Below are positions 21,234 through 32,526 of a DNA stretch of 64,000 bases, one piece after another. Source of the stretch: Hyphodiscus hymeniophilus. Its lineage: Eukaryota > Ascomycota > Leotiomycetes > Helotiales > Hyphodiscaceae. The notes under the pieces were generated by a model that did no database searches, was not told where the DNA came from, and saw only the letters and a program-made list of their open reading frames with translations. Both the position numbers and the translations under genes were made by a program. The stretch is from positions 372,001-436,000 of the forward strand of contig VNKQ01000008.1 in NCBI GenBank assembly GCA_016508695.1, written 5' to 3'. The first letter of the stretch is position 1, and each line of letters opens with the position of its first letter.

Positions 21234-24200
21234 ATGGAGTTTATGTCGTCTCCTTCTATCCCATTTACCTCCGATCCCGCGTTATTTGACGATTGGGAAG
21301 AGCATTCAGATCCTCTGACACTACCTTCCAGTGCTCATTCCGACGATATCGAAGCTCTGCATCTCGTCGCGGAGGAAGCACTCGCGAGAAAGACGAAGGA
21401 GGGCGTGGTGATTCAACATCGCGCTTGGCCGCTGAGAGAGGCATTCCGAAGCGAGGCAGAGTATACTTTGGGTATGACGAGTTCATGAAGATCTGATGTA
21501 AATACCTGCTCAAGATAAATCAGATACACCACTTCGGTCGAAGCATCAAACCCCACCATCCTCCCCACCAATTCTCAGGATGCCTTCCGCATCCTCTCCA
21601 ATCGCATATCCCGCGGACTCCTCTCCTTCGTCGGGTAAGCGGCGGCCGTTGTCTCCGAAGCAAACAGATTCTCGAAAGCCCAAGACAATCGGTGGATTTC
21701 TGCTGGACGATTCAGACGGTGAAGATGATTTCTCTCGCGAAGAGCCAGCCCCGAAGCGACGGATGTTAGACAGTCATCGATTGGAAAGCCCCGATACTCA
21801 ACAAACGACTCCAGAACCTACGTCGCCCGAGAAGCAGGGAAGTATAGGAGGGCTCCCAATGAAAAATCACCAGCTGGGAGTTCAAGGTCAAAACGAAATT
21901 CCCATATCGACCTCAATCTCCGCTCCTGTTGCTGAAGAATCGGATGAACCTGTGTTTGCTCCGTTGCCCTCTTTCCTAAGCGAGAGAATGCCAAGGAGCT
22001 CCGAAGTTGTTACTTGCTCTGGGAAGTCGATCTCCATACAGCAGCGTAGGAAAACCATCGCTGTTCCATTTGAGCAGTTAGTAGCAGCAAGATCTACAAC
22101 AAAAACTGGGCGGGCAAAGAAGAGCTATTATGGGATCGATATCCACCAATTGATTGACGACGCTTCTAAAGAGGCTGTCCAGGATGCGAAAATGAAAGAG
22201 AAGCTCCCGGAAGTTCTGCCATCAGTAGAAAATGTAGCTATCAAGCCCAAATCACGCAGAACTCTGATGTGGACGGAGAAATACCGAGCAAGAAACTTCA
22301 TGGAGTTAGTAGGAGATGACCGAACGCATCGACAAGTTCTAAGGTGGTTGAAAGCTTGGGACCCTATAGTCTTTCCAAAGTCTGGAAAGCCAAAGCCGAC
22401 CGTGTCAAAGCGACCTGGAGCTGAAGCAGAGGAAGAGAAGTCTCATCGGAAGATTCTACTCCTGACCGGTCCCCCTGGACTTGGTAAAACGACTTTAGCA
22501 CATGTCTGTGCCCGCCAAGCTGGGTATGAGGTCATGGAGATCAACGCAAGTGATGAGAGAAGTCGAGATGTTGTCAAAGGGAGGATAAGAACCAGTGTGG
22601 GAACGGAAAGTGTCAAAACTGGGGCCACCATCACTTCCAAAACTGGACATGTGCACAAGAATGCTCATCCATTATGTGTGGTGGTCGACGAAGTAGATGG
22701 AGTTGTAGGAGGCTCTGGTGGGTCTGGAGACGGAGGTTTTATCAAAGCCCTGATTGATCTCATCTTGCTGGATCAGAAAAACTCCTCTGCTGTCGCAGCT
22801 AATCCGGGGTACGCCAAGAAGAAAAAGAAAGGAGATGATTTCCGGTTGATGCGACCTTTGATCCTTATTTGCAACGACGTCTATCATCCAGCCCTGCGTC
22901 CTCTGAGACAGTCTAGCTTTGCTGAGATTATACATGTCCGAAAACCACCTCTCGATGCAGTAGTAACACGCATGAAGTCGGTCTTTGAGAAAGAGGGGGT
23001 GGTTTGTGATAGCGATGCAGTACGTCGACTCTGTGAAGCTACATGGGGCGTCAGTGCCACTGAATCTCGGAAAGGTAAGGAAGGTACAGGAGAAGGCGAC
23101 CTTCGAGGGATAATGGTTGTGGGGGAATGGGCTGCTGGAAAGTTGAAAGCTTCTCAAAAAGACGGAAAGGCGAAATTGACCAGAAAATGGGTGGAAAAGA
23201 ACATGCTGAGCGATCTTTCACATGGTGGAGGTGGTGCTAGAGGTGCAGGAAGGGGAGGCGTCAAAGAGGTCGTGAATCGTGTGTTTCTCGAAGGTGCTGG
23301 CTTTCCCAAAGGCCAGCAGGCCAACCATGTCCCCAATCCCGACGCCCTCGACAATCAACCAAAGACTCAGCTGGGCGTCGCAGAGCTCGTCAAGAGGGCA
23401 GGTATGGACAGGCTGCGGGAGATGGTCGATACTAGCGGTGACATCGATCGCATCCTCACCGATATCTTCTCGGAATACCCCAATCAGCCTTTCAATGATG
23501 ATAACATATTATCGAAGCCTGATTCTGCCTACGAGTGGCTGCACTTCCACGACATCTGCTCATCCCGAGTCTTCTCTAACCAAGACTTCGAATTGGCACC
23601 GTACCTGAGCCAACCTGTGCTGGCTTGCCATCATCTCTTCTCATCACCTGCGCGACACTACTTCGGTGGGCAAAACGAAGGCAAGAAATGGGGCGAAGAG
23701 GAAGAAGTGGAAGACCCACTTCCGTTCTCGGGACCTCGAGCGGATTACGAAGCGCATGAGGCGTTGAAGTTCAACCGAGACACAATTCAGACATTGCAAT
23801 CTAGTCTGAACGCGACGCTTTTGCGAAGCTTCAGGAGTCCAGAGAATATCGCTACCGACTTGCTCCCCTATCTTGTCCGGATGCTTACGCCAGAAATCAA
23901 GCCCATTGTCGTAGGTGGAAGCGGTGATCAGAAAGGCATCGCCAGTGTACGCAAAGAGTCAGAAAAGACAATGGTCAAGAAAGCCGTGGATGTGATGGGA
24001 GAGATCGGGGTAATATTCGAACGCGGGAAGCTAGATGGCGACTTTGGAAATAGAGCTACTCAATGGGTGTATCGCATGGAGCCGTAAGTCCTTCCTTTCC
24101 AATTCACAACCTGCTTATTGACGATTGACAGACCATTGGACGGATTGGTTACATTCGAAACAGCCTTGATTTCAGGATCAGCACCTGCGCCTGTTCGCTT

Positions 24201-24573
24201 TGCCGTCCGCCAAGTCTTGGATCAGGAATACCAGAAGAACATCATTGTCCGCGAGAATGCCTTGCGACAAGCTCGCTATAAAGCGGGGAATCCAGACGAC
24301 GATTTTGATTTCTCGTTTGAGGATAAGAAGGAGAATAAGGGGCATCGTGCTCAAGAGCGTGTTTTGGGTGCCAAGAAAGACTTCTTTGGAAGGGTAGTCC
24401 AGGAGACGGGGCCGTTGCAGGAAGTCGATGGCAATAAAGGTGGTGACGGGAGGAAGGAGAGGGTGAAAGCGAAGGGGAAAGATGATAACAAGGTTTGGGT
24501 TAGTTTTCATGAGGGGTTCTCGGATGCGGTGAGGAAGCCCATCACGATTGAGGAGTTGCTTAGGGGCTTATAG
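21234..24573 (+). CDS. CTF18: Ctf18, large subunit of the alternative RFC clamp loader
   Basis: Exons 21234..21471, 21524..24083 and 24132..24573, giving 1079 aa. Introns are GTATGA..AATCAG and GTAAGT..GACAG. The N-terminus is disordered and charged. LMWTEKYRARNFMELVGD marks the RFC-box entry, followed by Walker A LLTGPPGLGKTTLAH, INASDERS and Walker B VVVDEVDGV; LILICNDVYHPALRPLR precedes the sensor region. The C-terminal region (YLVRMLTPEIKP, then RMEPPLDGLVTFETAL) is typical of Ctf18. With Dcc1, Ctf8 and Rfc2-5 it loads PCNA and supports sister-chromatid cohesion. ATG 21243 is an alternative start three codons in. Confidence 0.93.
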
Positions 24574-24906
24574 TCAATACTATGAGATGTTGATCCATGT
24601 GTGCATTGGTGCTTAGGGGCCAATTGGAGTATCCGACGAAGTTTTTGAGTGCATTAAAGTAGACACCGACGTAGTTTAGGGAATGATATCTGTATATGTA
24701 AACTTTTGTCATCAGAACTCATACCTTTGGAGCTCAGTACGACAGTTTTAGGCAACTTCTCAAGGCTGCTATCTACTTACAGGAGATCGTCTCTATATTC
24801 ACAACCCGTGAAACATCTCTATCAATTCCCCTTCCATCATAACACCTGAGTCTCCTCACCTACAGAAATCAGTCCATCTCTCAGTCCATAATCCACATCT
24901 CACAAC
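24574..24906. other. Intergenic region between convergent genes
   Basis: 3' flanks of CTF18 and the HIT hydrolase; no ORF or repeat seen. Confidence 0.35.
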
Positions 24907-25635
24907 TCACAGCTCACCCATCAACGCCCTATACAATTCCGCCTCAGCATTCATATCCTCCTTACTCCTAGCCCTCCTCTCCCCCTCCTCAATCCTCGGG
25001 AACCTCCCCCTCTGCTCCGGCCTCCCACCCACCCCATCCCCATCCCACAACGCACCCCCAACATTCCCCTCCTCTCCCTGCAGACGATCATAAATCCCAT
25101 CGCCCTCTCCCGCGCTCTCCCTCGTCCTCGGGATGATATGGCAGTGCACATGCGGGACCGTCTGGCCCGCCTCGACGCCGTCCTGGATCGCGAGGTTGAA
25201 GGACCCGTTCGCGAGCTCGTCCGAGGACGACGACGGCGAGGATGGGGAGGGGAAGTAGCGCTTGGCTAGCATGCGCTGGACCCGCTGCACCGTGGTGAAG
25301 AGGTCGCTGACCTCGGTCGCGCTGAGGTCCGTCAGGCGTGGGACTTTGCGGAGGGGGATGACGAGCACGTGACCCTGGAGGATGGGCTTGATGTTTACGA
25401 GGGCGAAGGAGTGGGGCGTTGTGTGGAAGACCTGGGAGGTTTTAGGTTGTTTGTTGGGATATGAGGGTTTGGTGTAGATTGGAAAGTTGGTGGAGTAGGG
25501 GGTCATTGCAAGATAGGGTACCTGATCTGTGACTTCGAAGGGACCGAAGTGGATGGGGTTTTTGGTTGAGGAACTCATGGTGCGAGGTGTAAATGAGCGG
25601 GAGAGAGGCTGGTGCGTGAATGACCGTAATATCAT
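24907..25635 (-). CDS. hnt2: HIT-family dinucleoside polyphosphate hydrolase (FHIT/Aph1/Hnt2 type)
   Basis: Two exons: 25522..25635 and 24907..25431. The continuous open frame hides a 90-nt intron (GTACCC..TCCCAG). Removing it joins FGPFEVTDQ to VFHTTPHSFALVNIKP, as in FHIT. The following LQGHVLVIPLR and the active-site motif TVPHVHCHIIPR (HxHxH) are diagnostic. The product is 212 aa from ATG 25635, or 193 aa from the internal MSSSTKNP (25578). The first 19 residues are basic and hydroxylated and could be a mitochondrial presequence, so two start sites may give two locations. The enzyme cleaves Ap3A/Ap4A-type nucleotides. Confidence 0.9.
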   Translation of the reverse strand: MILRSFTHQPLSRSFTPRTMSSSTKNPIHFGPFEVTDQVPYLAMTPYSTNFPIYTKPSYPNKQPKTSQVFHTTPHSFALVNIKPILQGHVLVIPLRKVPRLTDLSATEVSDLFTTVQRVQRMLAKRYFPSPSSPSSSSDELANGSFNLAIQDGVEAGQTVPHVHCHIIPRTRESAGEGDGIYDRLQGEEGNVGGALWDGDGVGGRPEQRGRFPRIEEGERRARSKEDMNAEAELYRALMGEL

Positions 25636-25964
25636 GACATGGGTATGTTGGTCTTGGGGAAGCTTGAAAGATGTTGTAGTGTAGATGACACTTCCAATGC
25701 CCTTGGTGATCGTGAGGTGATGTCGTCGATTTTTGCCTCAATCGCAAGGCACGACATTGGAAATTGGAATCGAAGGGGCATTTAGAACACTCACCTTATC
25801 AAGGTTCTATACACTCCAGATTAGGATTGAGCATAGAGACAAGGTGCAGTTGACACAGTCAATTACTGGTACATTTGTTACAAGCAACTTTTCCGGGTAT
25901 TCCAGATCATATCCCGGCCAAACGCCATCGCCAGATGCCAATCAAGTACCACCAATACATCCAT
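25636..25964. other. Intergenic region HIT/KRR1
   Basis: Promoter of the HIT gene and 3' flank of KRR1. Nothing else recognised. Confidence 0.35.
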
Positions 25965-27046
25965 CTACTCCTCTTCCACCTCAACTTCCTTCCTCTTCTT
26001 CTTCTTGTCCTTCTTGACTTCCTCCCCTCCATCCTTATCTCTTTTCCGTTTCTTCTTCTCCTTCTCCCCATCCTCCTTTGGCGCCTCGAATTCCTTAGCC
26101 CTCTCCTTCAACTTCTCTCTCTTCTTCTCCCTCTGCTTCTCCACCCTATCCTCCTGCACCACCCTCTCCCTAGCCTGCTTTCCCAAAAAGTACTCTCCGC
26201 TCTCGATCTGCAGGTCGACCTTGCTCTTCTCCTGCATGGGCGGGAACGGCGTGTAGGTCTTTTTACTCTTATCCGTTACCTTATGCGGCACGCGTCTCTT
26301 GCTCAGATTCCTCTTCTTAAAATGCGGCAGGAAGCGATCCCAGCTCTCGCCAGCAAGCTCCGGGTCCTTCTGGAGCTCCCGCTTGATCATGAGCTCCTTG
26401 ATGTGGTAGATCGGGTGCACGTTGTCCATGCAGTCCTCCACCACCCTCCGCACCTCCTTCAGTCCCTTGTACGGCCCCATAGCCGACACCGTGTTGCCCT
26501 GCACCAGGATGTAGCATTGCGTGAGCAGCTCCAGCGCCTTCAGCGTGCTTCCACTCGGTCCCAGTATCCTCTGGCGTCTCTTGACGAAGCGCTCTTTGTT
26601 ACGCACTAGATTTCTGATCTTGATGATATCGCACGCCACGCCATCGTTCAGGATCTCCACGGCTTTCGGCGCAGGCACGCTGCGGGCCAGTAGCTTGATG
26701 AGGTCGCGGGCGTTGAGGATCGAGGCGGGGTCGAACGTTTTCCGGGTCGTCTTGACGGTCATTGATCCTTCGACGAGATCCAGTGTGCATGCGACGCCGA
26801 ACTTCTCGAGGGAGCGAGTGATGAGAGGCCATGCCTCACGCAGGTAGACTTCGCGATATTTGGGGAAGAGGGTTGCGAAGGAGGATTCTTCTGCAAAAGT
26901 TCCGCCTGCGTTGTCGGTGGGTTTAAATTCTTCGATCTGGGTTTGTTAGTTTTGGAGTGAAGAAAACAAAGATTGCTTGAGCTTGCCTTCCATTTGTCAA
27001 TATCATCTGTGTCCCAGGGCTTGTCCTTTTTGTATGTTGAAGGCAT
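25965..27046 (-). CDS. KRR1: KRR1 small-subunit processome component
   Basis: Two exons: 26987..27046 (MPSTYKKDKPWDTDDIDKWK) and 25965..26936, giving 343 aa. The intron is a GC-AG type (AAG|GCAAGC..CCCAG). It joins DKWK to IEEFKPTDNAGGTFAEESSF, as in Krr1. Downstream come LVEGSMTVKTTRKTFDP and the KH-like region with VRNKERFVKRRQRILGPSGS, then the conserved FKKRNLSKRRVPHK. The tail is a long Lys/Glu low-complexity coil. Krr1 is a nucleolar pre-40S assembly factor that acts with the UTP/SSU processome. No GT donor gives a family-consistent protein. Confidence 0.93.
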
Positions 27047-27560
27047 TTTAACTTGCGTAGGAGATTCTGATGAAATCTTGCGTTCAAGAAAAGTTCGGAT
27101 GGGTTCAAACTGGACGCCGCCTTTGAGTCACGTGCACTGCCCTATTCGGATGGACAGAAGGAGGTAGGTGATTGGTTTGATCCAGCACGTATGTTGAGGA
27201 ACTTCAGGCACAGTACTGGATAGCGAGTAATTGTAATTTTGAAATTGCCGACGCGGCTTCTTCACTAACAGCTATTGTTACACACAAAGAATCCCTTCAT
27301 AGGGAAACATCTCATCTTCTATCCATCATCCAGCAATATGATCCCATGTGCCTTATTTGAGTCCACCGATCATCAAGCAAATCGCTGGGATGATCCATCA
27401 GAGGCTTCCCATCCGTCAAACGCCATATCCCAAGCCCCTTTTGAAACCGGTCCAGCCCAAACGCTCCAACTAAGCTTGCATCATGAAAAGCAGAAGAGGA
27501 GAACACAAGCTAGGGCAACTAGCAAGTAAAGGAAACGCGCAGTGCGATGTCTAATGTATG
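27047..27560. other. Intergenic region KRR1 / SET3
   Basis: Promoter of KRR1 and 3' flank of SET3. A short plus-strand open frame here starts with a non-ATG codon and has no coding character. Confidence 0.35.
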
Positions 27561-30554
27561 TTACAAAGTGCCGTTCGGTAGTTGATCCGACGACATATTA
27601 GGTTTCGGTGCGGGGTCTGATGAGGGGAGACCTTCATTCGAAGCAATAGGATCCGACGTCTGCTCCATCATGGGGGTGTCGACGATGACTGATCCTTCTA
27701 AAGTAACCGAAGTCTTAGCTTCCTCGATTGCTGAGAGAGAAGCCTTTAAGATCGATGCCGGTATAGTCGGACTGCTGCCTGGCTTCTTGGAGGCAAGATC
27801 GACTTCCGCTTTCTTAGCTCTGGCAGCTCTGTAGTCACTCAAGCTCAGCTTCTTCGGACCTTTGGCAGGACTCTGTACAGCGCCGTTGACGGTAGGTGGC
27901 GGAAATATGCTTGGGAAAGCTGTCCCAAATGGAGACTGCGATATTGAACCAGCGGCCGAAGACGGAGTGACACTACCAGAAAGAGTTCCAGTTCCGGATA
28001 TGTTAGTGCTGGAGAATGAAGGGGCAGGAGGCATCTGGACCCGAAGATCGGGCGACGTTCGTCCTGGGAGAGAGTTGGGTCGAGCAGCATCTGATTGACC
28101 GGGCCAAGGAGGAGGCGGAGGTTTTATCGTATTACCCACCAGGATCGCAGGCGCATCAGGCATATTTACATCTGTTCCAATTACCGAAACATCGATGGAA
28201 GGAGTAGACGATGCAATGCTAAGATTCCGATCTCGTGAATCTATAGGCGATTCCGGGTTGGAACCTTCCTCCTGGGCGTGCCTATCTATGTCCATCGACA
28301 TGGTGGGTGATCCTAGTGTGCCCTCGTCTACCGCTGCTCTCGTTGCATCAATCTGCGCCTGTAGCTTAAGTCGGTTTTTCAGAAGGCGTCTCGATAACGA
28401 GATGAAGGATCTCTTCGGGGGTTGGGTAGCGGAGGGGCTGTACCAGGCTCCCTCGACTTCGTCAGTTTGCGTAGAGGCATCAGCGTAAGAGTGCTTTGGC
28501 ACGATCGAAGTCTGCCGTGATTTGTCTGGCATTGATCCGCTGCGTGCTACGGAATCGCCTGGTGAACGTGTCGGAGCAGTCGGTGACCAAGCATTGAAAG
28601 GTGCGAAAGGTGGATCTGATTCTCGCCCCGAGGTGCTCGCATCCACGTATTTATTTGAGCGAGAGCCGTTTGTGTTCGAGATGGACCGAGGTGCAACAGA
28701 TCGTTGCCTAGGTTTCGGTACAGGCTGAGGTGTAGCGGAGGCCTGTCCGCTCATTGTCGAGCCTTCAGACGTTCGTTTCTTCTTTCTCGAGGGTTGCCCT
28801 TGTTCCATCTTTCGAAACGAGTCTTCAAGGGCTGCTAGCTTTCTCTTCTCACGATCCGATGGCTCTGTCAAGATGCCATTAGTCTCGCTTACACCGTGGA
28901 GAGGAGTAAGATCTCGACTACGAGGCTTGCTTCGGACGGATCCCGATACCGACCGGCTCTCATCATCGTCGTATTGGTCTTGCTGGCCCTCACTAGCTGC
29001 TCGACTATTAGTAGCATGCCCGGTGCTTGTGGGAGAGACGTGGGTTTTCGATTTGCGACCATTTGAACCTTTCTTCGACTTTACTCCGTTCGATTGATTA
29101 TGCAACCTGCCGTGGTAGTTTCGATGGAATCGAGCAAACGCGCAGTCGGCCCCAAGTTCGCAAGCACAACCTCCATAGTCGGATAAGACACTGTACGTGA
29201 CATTTGTAAGATGTTCGTACTCTTCTTCCGTAATGTCGGCTCCATCGAAGGCAGGACCATCTGCTTCGCCAAGGTTGAGTAGGTGCAGGAAACGCTTTTG
29301 GACGTGTGCTTTAAATCGGAAATCCCAGGGAAGTGTGATTTGTTCTCCGGCGGAGATTGAACGCTCACTGACCACCCAGAAATGATAATCACTCCCATGA
29401 CGGACCATTGTGTCCACAGCCGCATTTGGTCGACAGCTCCTTCTGGCATAGCGACAGTCTGATCCTATATTACGGGCATCAATATAGAGAGGCAGGTAAG
29501 ACGGGAAGAAGACGAATGGCTTTGGATGAGCGTATTCGGCCCCCCAACCGTTATTGAGATCATTGCAATAATCCTTCTGGAAGCCAACGACACCATTGAA
29601 CTCTCCAATGGCAAAATTGTACTTGATTGGCATTTCCGCGATGAGGGAACAGAAACGTAGACTGGCGTCATTGATCATCACGTCCTTTTTATCGACTCGG
29701 AGTTCTGGGAAAGAAGGCTCCTGCATGTCCGCTCTGATGCGCGAGAACGCATCCTGTTCATTCTTGAGGCCGGTGTCCTGCTGTAATTGTCCCGGCTCAT
29801 TGAGCCATGAGGTCAGCCTATTGGTGACTTCCAGGGAGTATGTATTATAATCGGTACGTTGAAAGGATCGGTCGTCATCGTAAAGGTGTTTGAAGGTATC
29901 GGAGAATGTATGTAATAAGAAGTCTTTAGGCAAGTCCGGCGGTGTGTGAGCTGGACTTGGAGGATGGGTGTGCGAGTTGGCTCGTGAGTTAAAAGGAGGA
30001 GTGCGCTTGACCTGCGAGCTGACCGACTGTGTCGATCGATGGCCTTTGGTCTTTTTCGTCTGCGGGTGCTGGTCCTGAGGGCTGCCGTTGCGGTTGCTGT
30101 CGTGATCGTGGAAGCCATTTACTTGCAGATCGGCAGGCTTCGTCTTTTTCTTATGACTCTTCGAGGCCGGCCGCTTCATTTTCTTGTCGCCATTGTCACT
30201 AGGTAATTTGTTGCGGCTCTGACCTTGTTGCCATTCGATAGCACGCCGTCGGTCCAAAGGTCGTGGTTTGCAGTCAGCGCACGAGTGAGCAAAATCTGGG
30301 TGGGATGTCTCCTCAGCTCGACCCGGATAAAAGCATTCGATATGCTGCCATGTATTGCAGGTCTCGCAGTAGATTGTGTTTCCATCGTCCTCGGACCAGT
30401 CGCAGATGCACTTGATGGTATAATCATCGGGGTTCTCGTCTACGGGCTCGGTCGCAGAAGGCGCATCGTTGCCAGAGATCGACGGGGTGGAGTGGAAAAC
30501 GGTCTGAAGCGGAGTCGCGATCTGCGTCGAATTTGGATCGGGCGTTTCTGTCAT
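27561..30554 (-). CDS. SET3: Set3-like PHD finger and SET domain chromatin protein
   Basis: Single-exon ORF of 997 aa. A PHD finger lies at about residues 48-95 (CICDWSEDDGNTIYCETCNTW in part, then CFYPG and CADC). Lys-rich disordered sequence follows. The SET domain is at about 300-440 with FNGVVGFQKDY, PLYIDARNIGSDCRYARRSC followed by RPN, and ISAGEQITLPWDF, then a Cys-containing post-region (CACELGADCAFARFH). The usual NHSCxPN is RRSCRPN here. Yeast Set3 and animal MLL5 share this layout and are thought to lack robust methyltransferase activity. Set3 scaffolds the Set3C histone deacetylase complex and reads H3K4 methylation through its PHD. The Ser/Pro-rich C-terminus is disordered. Confidence 0.9.
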   Translation of the reverse strand: MTETPDPNSTQIATPLQTVFHSTPSISGNDAPSATEPVDENPDDYTIKCICDWSEDDGNTIYCETCNTWQHIECFYPGRAEETSHPDFAHSCADCKPRPLDRRRAIEWQQGQSRNKLPSDNGDKKMKRPASKSHKKKTKPADLQVNGFHDHDSNRNGSPQDQHPQTKKTKGHRSTQSVSSQVKRTPPFNSRANSHTHPPSPAHTPPDLPKDFLLHTFSDTFKHLYDDDRSFQRTDYNTYSLEVTNRLTSWLNEPGQLQQDTGLKNEQDAFSRIRADMQEPSFPELRVDKKDVMINDASLRFCSLIAEMPIKYNFAIGEFNGVVGFQKDYCNDLNNGWGAEYAHPKPFVFFPSYLPLYIDARNIGSDCRYARRSCRPNAAVDTMVRHGSDYHFWVVSERSISAGEQITLPWDFRFKAHVQKRFLHLLNLGEADGPAFDGADITEEEYEHLTNVTYSVLSDYGGCACELGADCAFARFHRNYHGRLHNQSNGVKSKKGSNGRKSKTHVSPTSTGHATNSRAASEGQQDQYDDDESRSVSGSVRSKPRSRDLTPLHGVSETNGILTEPSDREKRKLAALEDSFRKMEQGQPSRKKKRTSEGSTMSGQASATPQPVPKPRQRSVAPRSISNTNGSRSNKYVDASTSGRESDPPFAPFNAWSPTAPTRSPGDSVARSGSMPDKSRQTSIVPKHSYADASTQTDEVEGAWYSPSATQPPKRSFISLSRRLLKNRLKLQAQIDATRAAVDEGTLGSPTMSMDIDRHAQEEGSNPESPIDSRDRNLSIASSTPSIDVSVIGTDVNMPDAPAILVGNTIKPPPPPWPGQSDAARPNSLPGRTSPDLRVQMPPAPSFSSTNISGTGTLSGSVTPSSAAGSISQSPFGTAFPSIFPPPTVNGAVQSPAKGPKKLSLSDYRAARAKKAEVDLASKKPGSSPTIPASILKASLSAIEEAKTSVTLEGSVIVDTPMMEQTSDPIASNEGLPSSDPAPKPNMSSDQLPNGTL

Positions 30555-32526
30555 AATCTAGGAGGAGCCTCTGGGTGGCTGTTCGAATGAGAGCGTGAGT
30601 TCACTTAATCCTGGGCCTGAGTCGCATGACGAAGACGGCAGCGACTCGATCAGAAGAGATATCGGAGAGCGTGGGGCCAGATAGAACTCGACGATGCCTG
30701 TCATCAGTTGTTGGGTCTCAGTGATTGATTGTATCGTACTCGACCTCCGTCACCAGCAGTACTCGAGAGAACAAATGCGACGATGCCACAACGAGGATGC
30801 CGGATCCGCAGAAGCTGTTGCTGGGTCTAATCTGGGATCGGATAGATCACAGAGGACGAGCGACGTGGTGCTGGGGCTTCTCTTCGTAGGCGGGTGAAGA
30901 ATTTGCGCTCGTTCAATCGGTGTGGGTGAGGCAAGGTAGAATGATCGAGGAGGAGATCTCGAGACAAGGGCCGTCGACAGAGTGATGCGCTCCCGTGGCG
31001 ACGCGTAGCTGATGGTGGTACAGACTCGAGATGTTGATAGGAGTGATGCTAATTTGTGTCTTGTTCTTGTCCTTCTGGTTGTTCTTGACTGTGTCTGGGT
31101 GAATGCGTAAAATCTTGGGGTTGAGGAAGGCAGAAAGAGAGGGGGACGCTGGTGAATGGGCAGGCAAGTTCAGTGGTTTCTCCCAGGAGACACGCTAAAA
31201 GGGTGGGTGCCGCTTTGAGCCCACGGATCTAGTCCAACACGCCTTACGGAGGTACGGGCATGTACCTAGAGAGGTAGTAGCATGGTTGTTTGCGCGAGAG
31301 AGATAATGAAAATGTCTGTCTGCCAATGAGATGGGAAAGGGGGACTGGAGACAATGGAAAAGATAAAAGATCCAGAGAGATGAGATACAACATATGAGTG
31401 AGATATGATATAAGCCAAGGGTAGATAGACGATACTATACCGATGCGAGAGCCATCCATCCAGCTTGGGTTGAAAGGGGAGAGAGGGAAGAGAGAGTCGA
31501 TGCATACCGATAGTACCTAGTGAGCACTGAGCAGTGACCGGCTCATAGTAGGTACGGAGGATTGCACGCATTCGTACCTGCCCACCTACGCAGAGAAAGC
31601 CCAGTGAAGCACCTTCGTGCACCAGGCAAGATTTTAAAGCCTTACCAGTCGCTTCGGGTTTAGCCTCTCGAGGTCAATTAAAGCAGCCACCTCTCGTGCC
31701 GTGAACGATTGGATCATACATTGGCCTCAAAGCGTCAGACCAATGAGCAGCCAGGATACCGAGAGGGACCCACACTTGACTGGTCGTTCAGAAAAATATG
31801 CCGGTAAAGGCAGTTCTGCGACTCCGAGCTGGAGCAACTTCTGCCTGATGCACCCTTCTAGGATGGGTCGAGTAGCCATCATCATCAGTATAGCCAATAG
31901 GAGTCCCCTCGTACTTTGATCCTTTTGATAAGAAGAACTAATGAGTAAGCACGATTCAGGACATCCACTGGTCTCAATTTCTCAAGAATCGCAACCTTCC
32001 ACAATTGCATCTTGGAAAGAGCCAAAAGCAGCGTCTGTCTCGTCGAAGCCACGTGACTGGATGGGGGCTGGGCTGGGAACTTGCGCTTATGTAAGGTAAT
32101 CCCAGCGATCGTTGGATCGAGAGATCTCTCAAGAGCAGCACTTGACCCTACCTATCAAGTGTGCATGTCCCAAGGCAATGAATGCATGGGGATTCTTTTT
32201 GGAAGATATCAAGGGTCCAAAGTCTTCCTCCGACTGCTGCGAAAGATCTTGTGTAACGCAATTACTTCATCGTCCTTGTTGCAAACCCCCTGTCTACTAT
32301 CGCGTATGCACAGCCTCCGGGTAATCTTAACTCGCATCCAGCTGAACTAGCATCTCAACCAGCGAGCAGCCGTCGGCCGAGCAGTCCACCAGTCAACCAG
32401 TCTCGATCGAGGTCCTTTTAAACTTTCAAGAGCCGCAATATCTCAGGGGAAGGTCTTTCAGTCCATCGCCTACTCAAAGGCTACTACTACCCCACAGCTA
32501 CGACCTCAACTGTCTCTACAATCGAA
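30555..32526. other. About 2-kb intergenic region between divergent SET3 and EBP genes
   Basis: This is the longest gap in the left half. It contains the SET3 promoter/5' leader on the left and a CT-rich, ATG-poor leader just before the EBP gene on the right. Scattered motifs such as GGTAC(G/C) occur around 31240-31560. Open frames here lack coding character or intron logic. A non-coding transcript is possible, but nothing shows it. Confidence 0.4.

Noticed and set aside
27275..27529. 84-aa plus-strand open frame between KRR1 and SET3
   Set aside because: Its start codon is not ATG, and it has no domain or intron logic.
31266..31622. Minus-strand frames with hydrophobic words upstream of SET3
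   Set aside because: Composition driven, with no coherent coding signal; probably leader or intergenic DNA.
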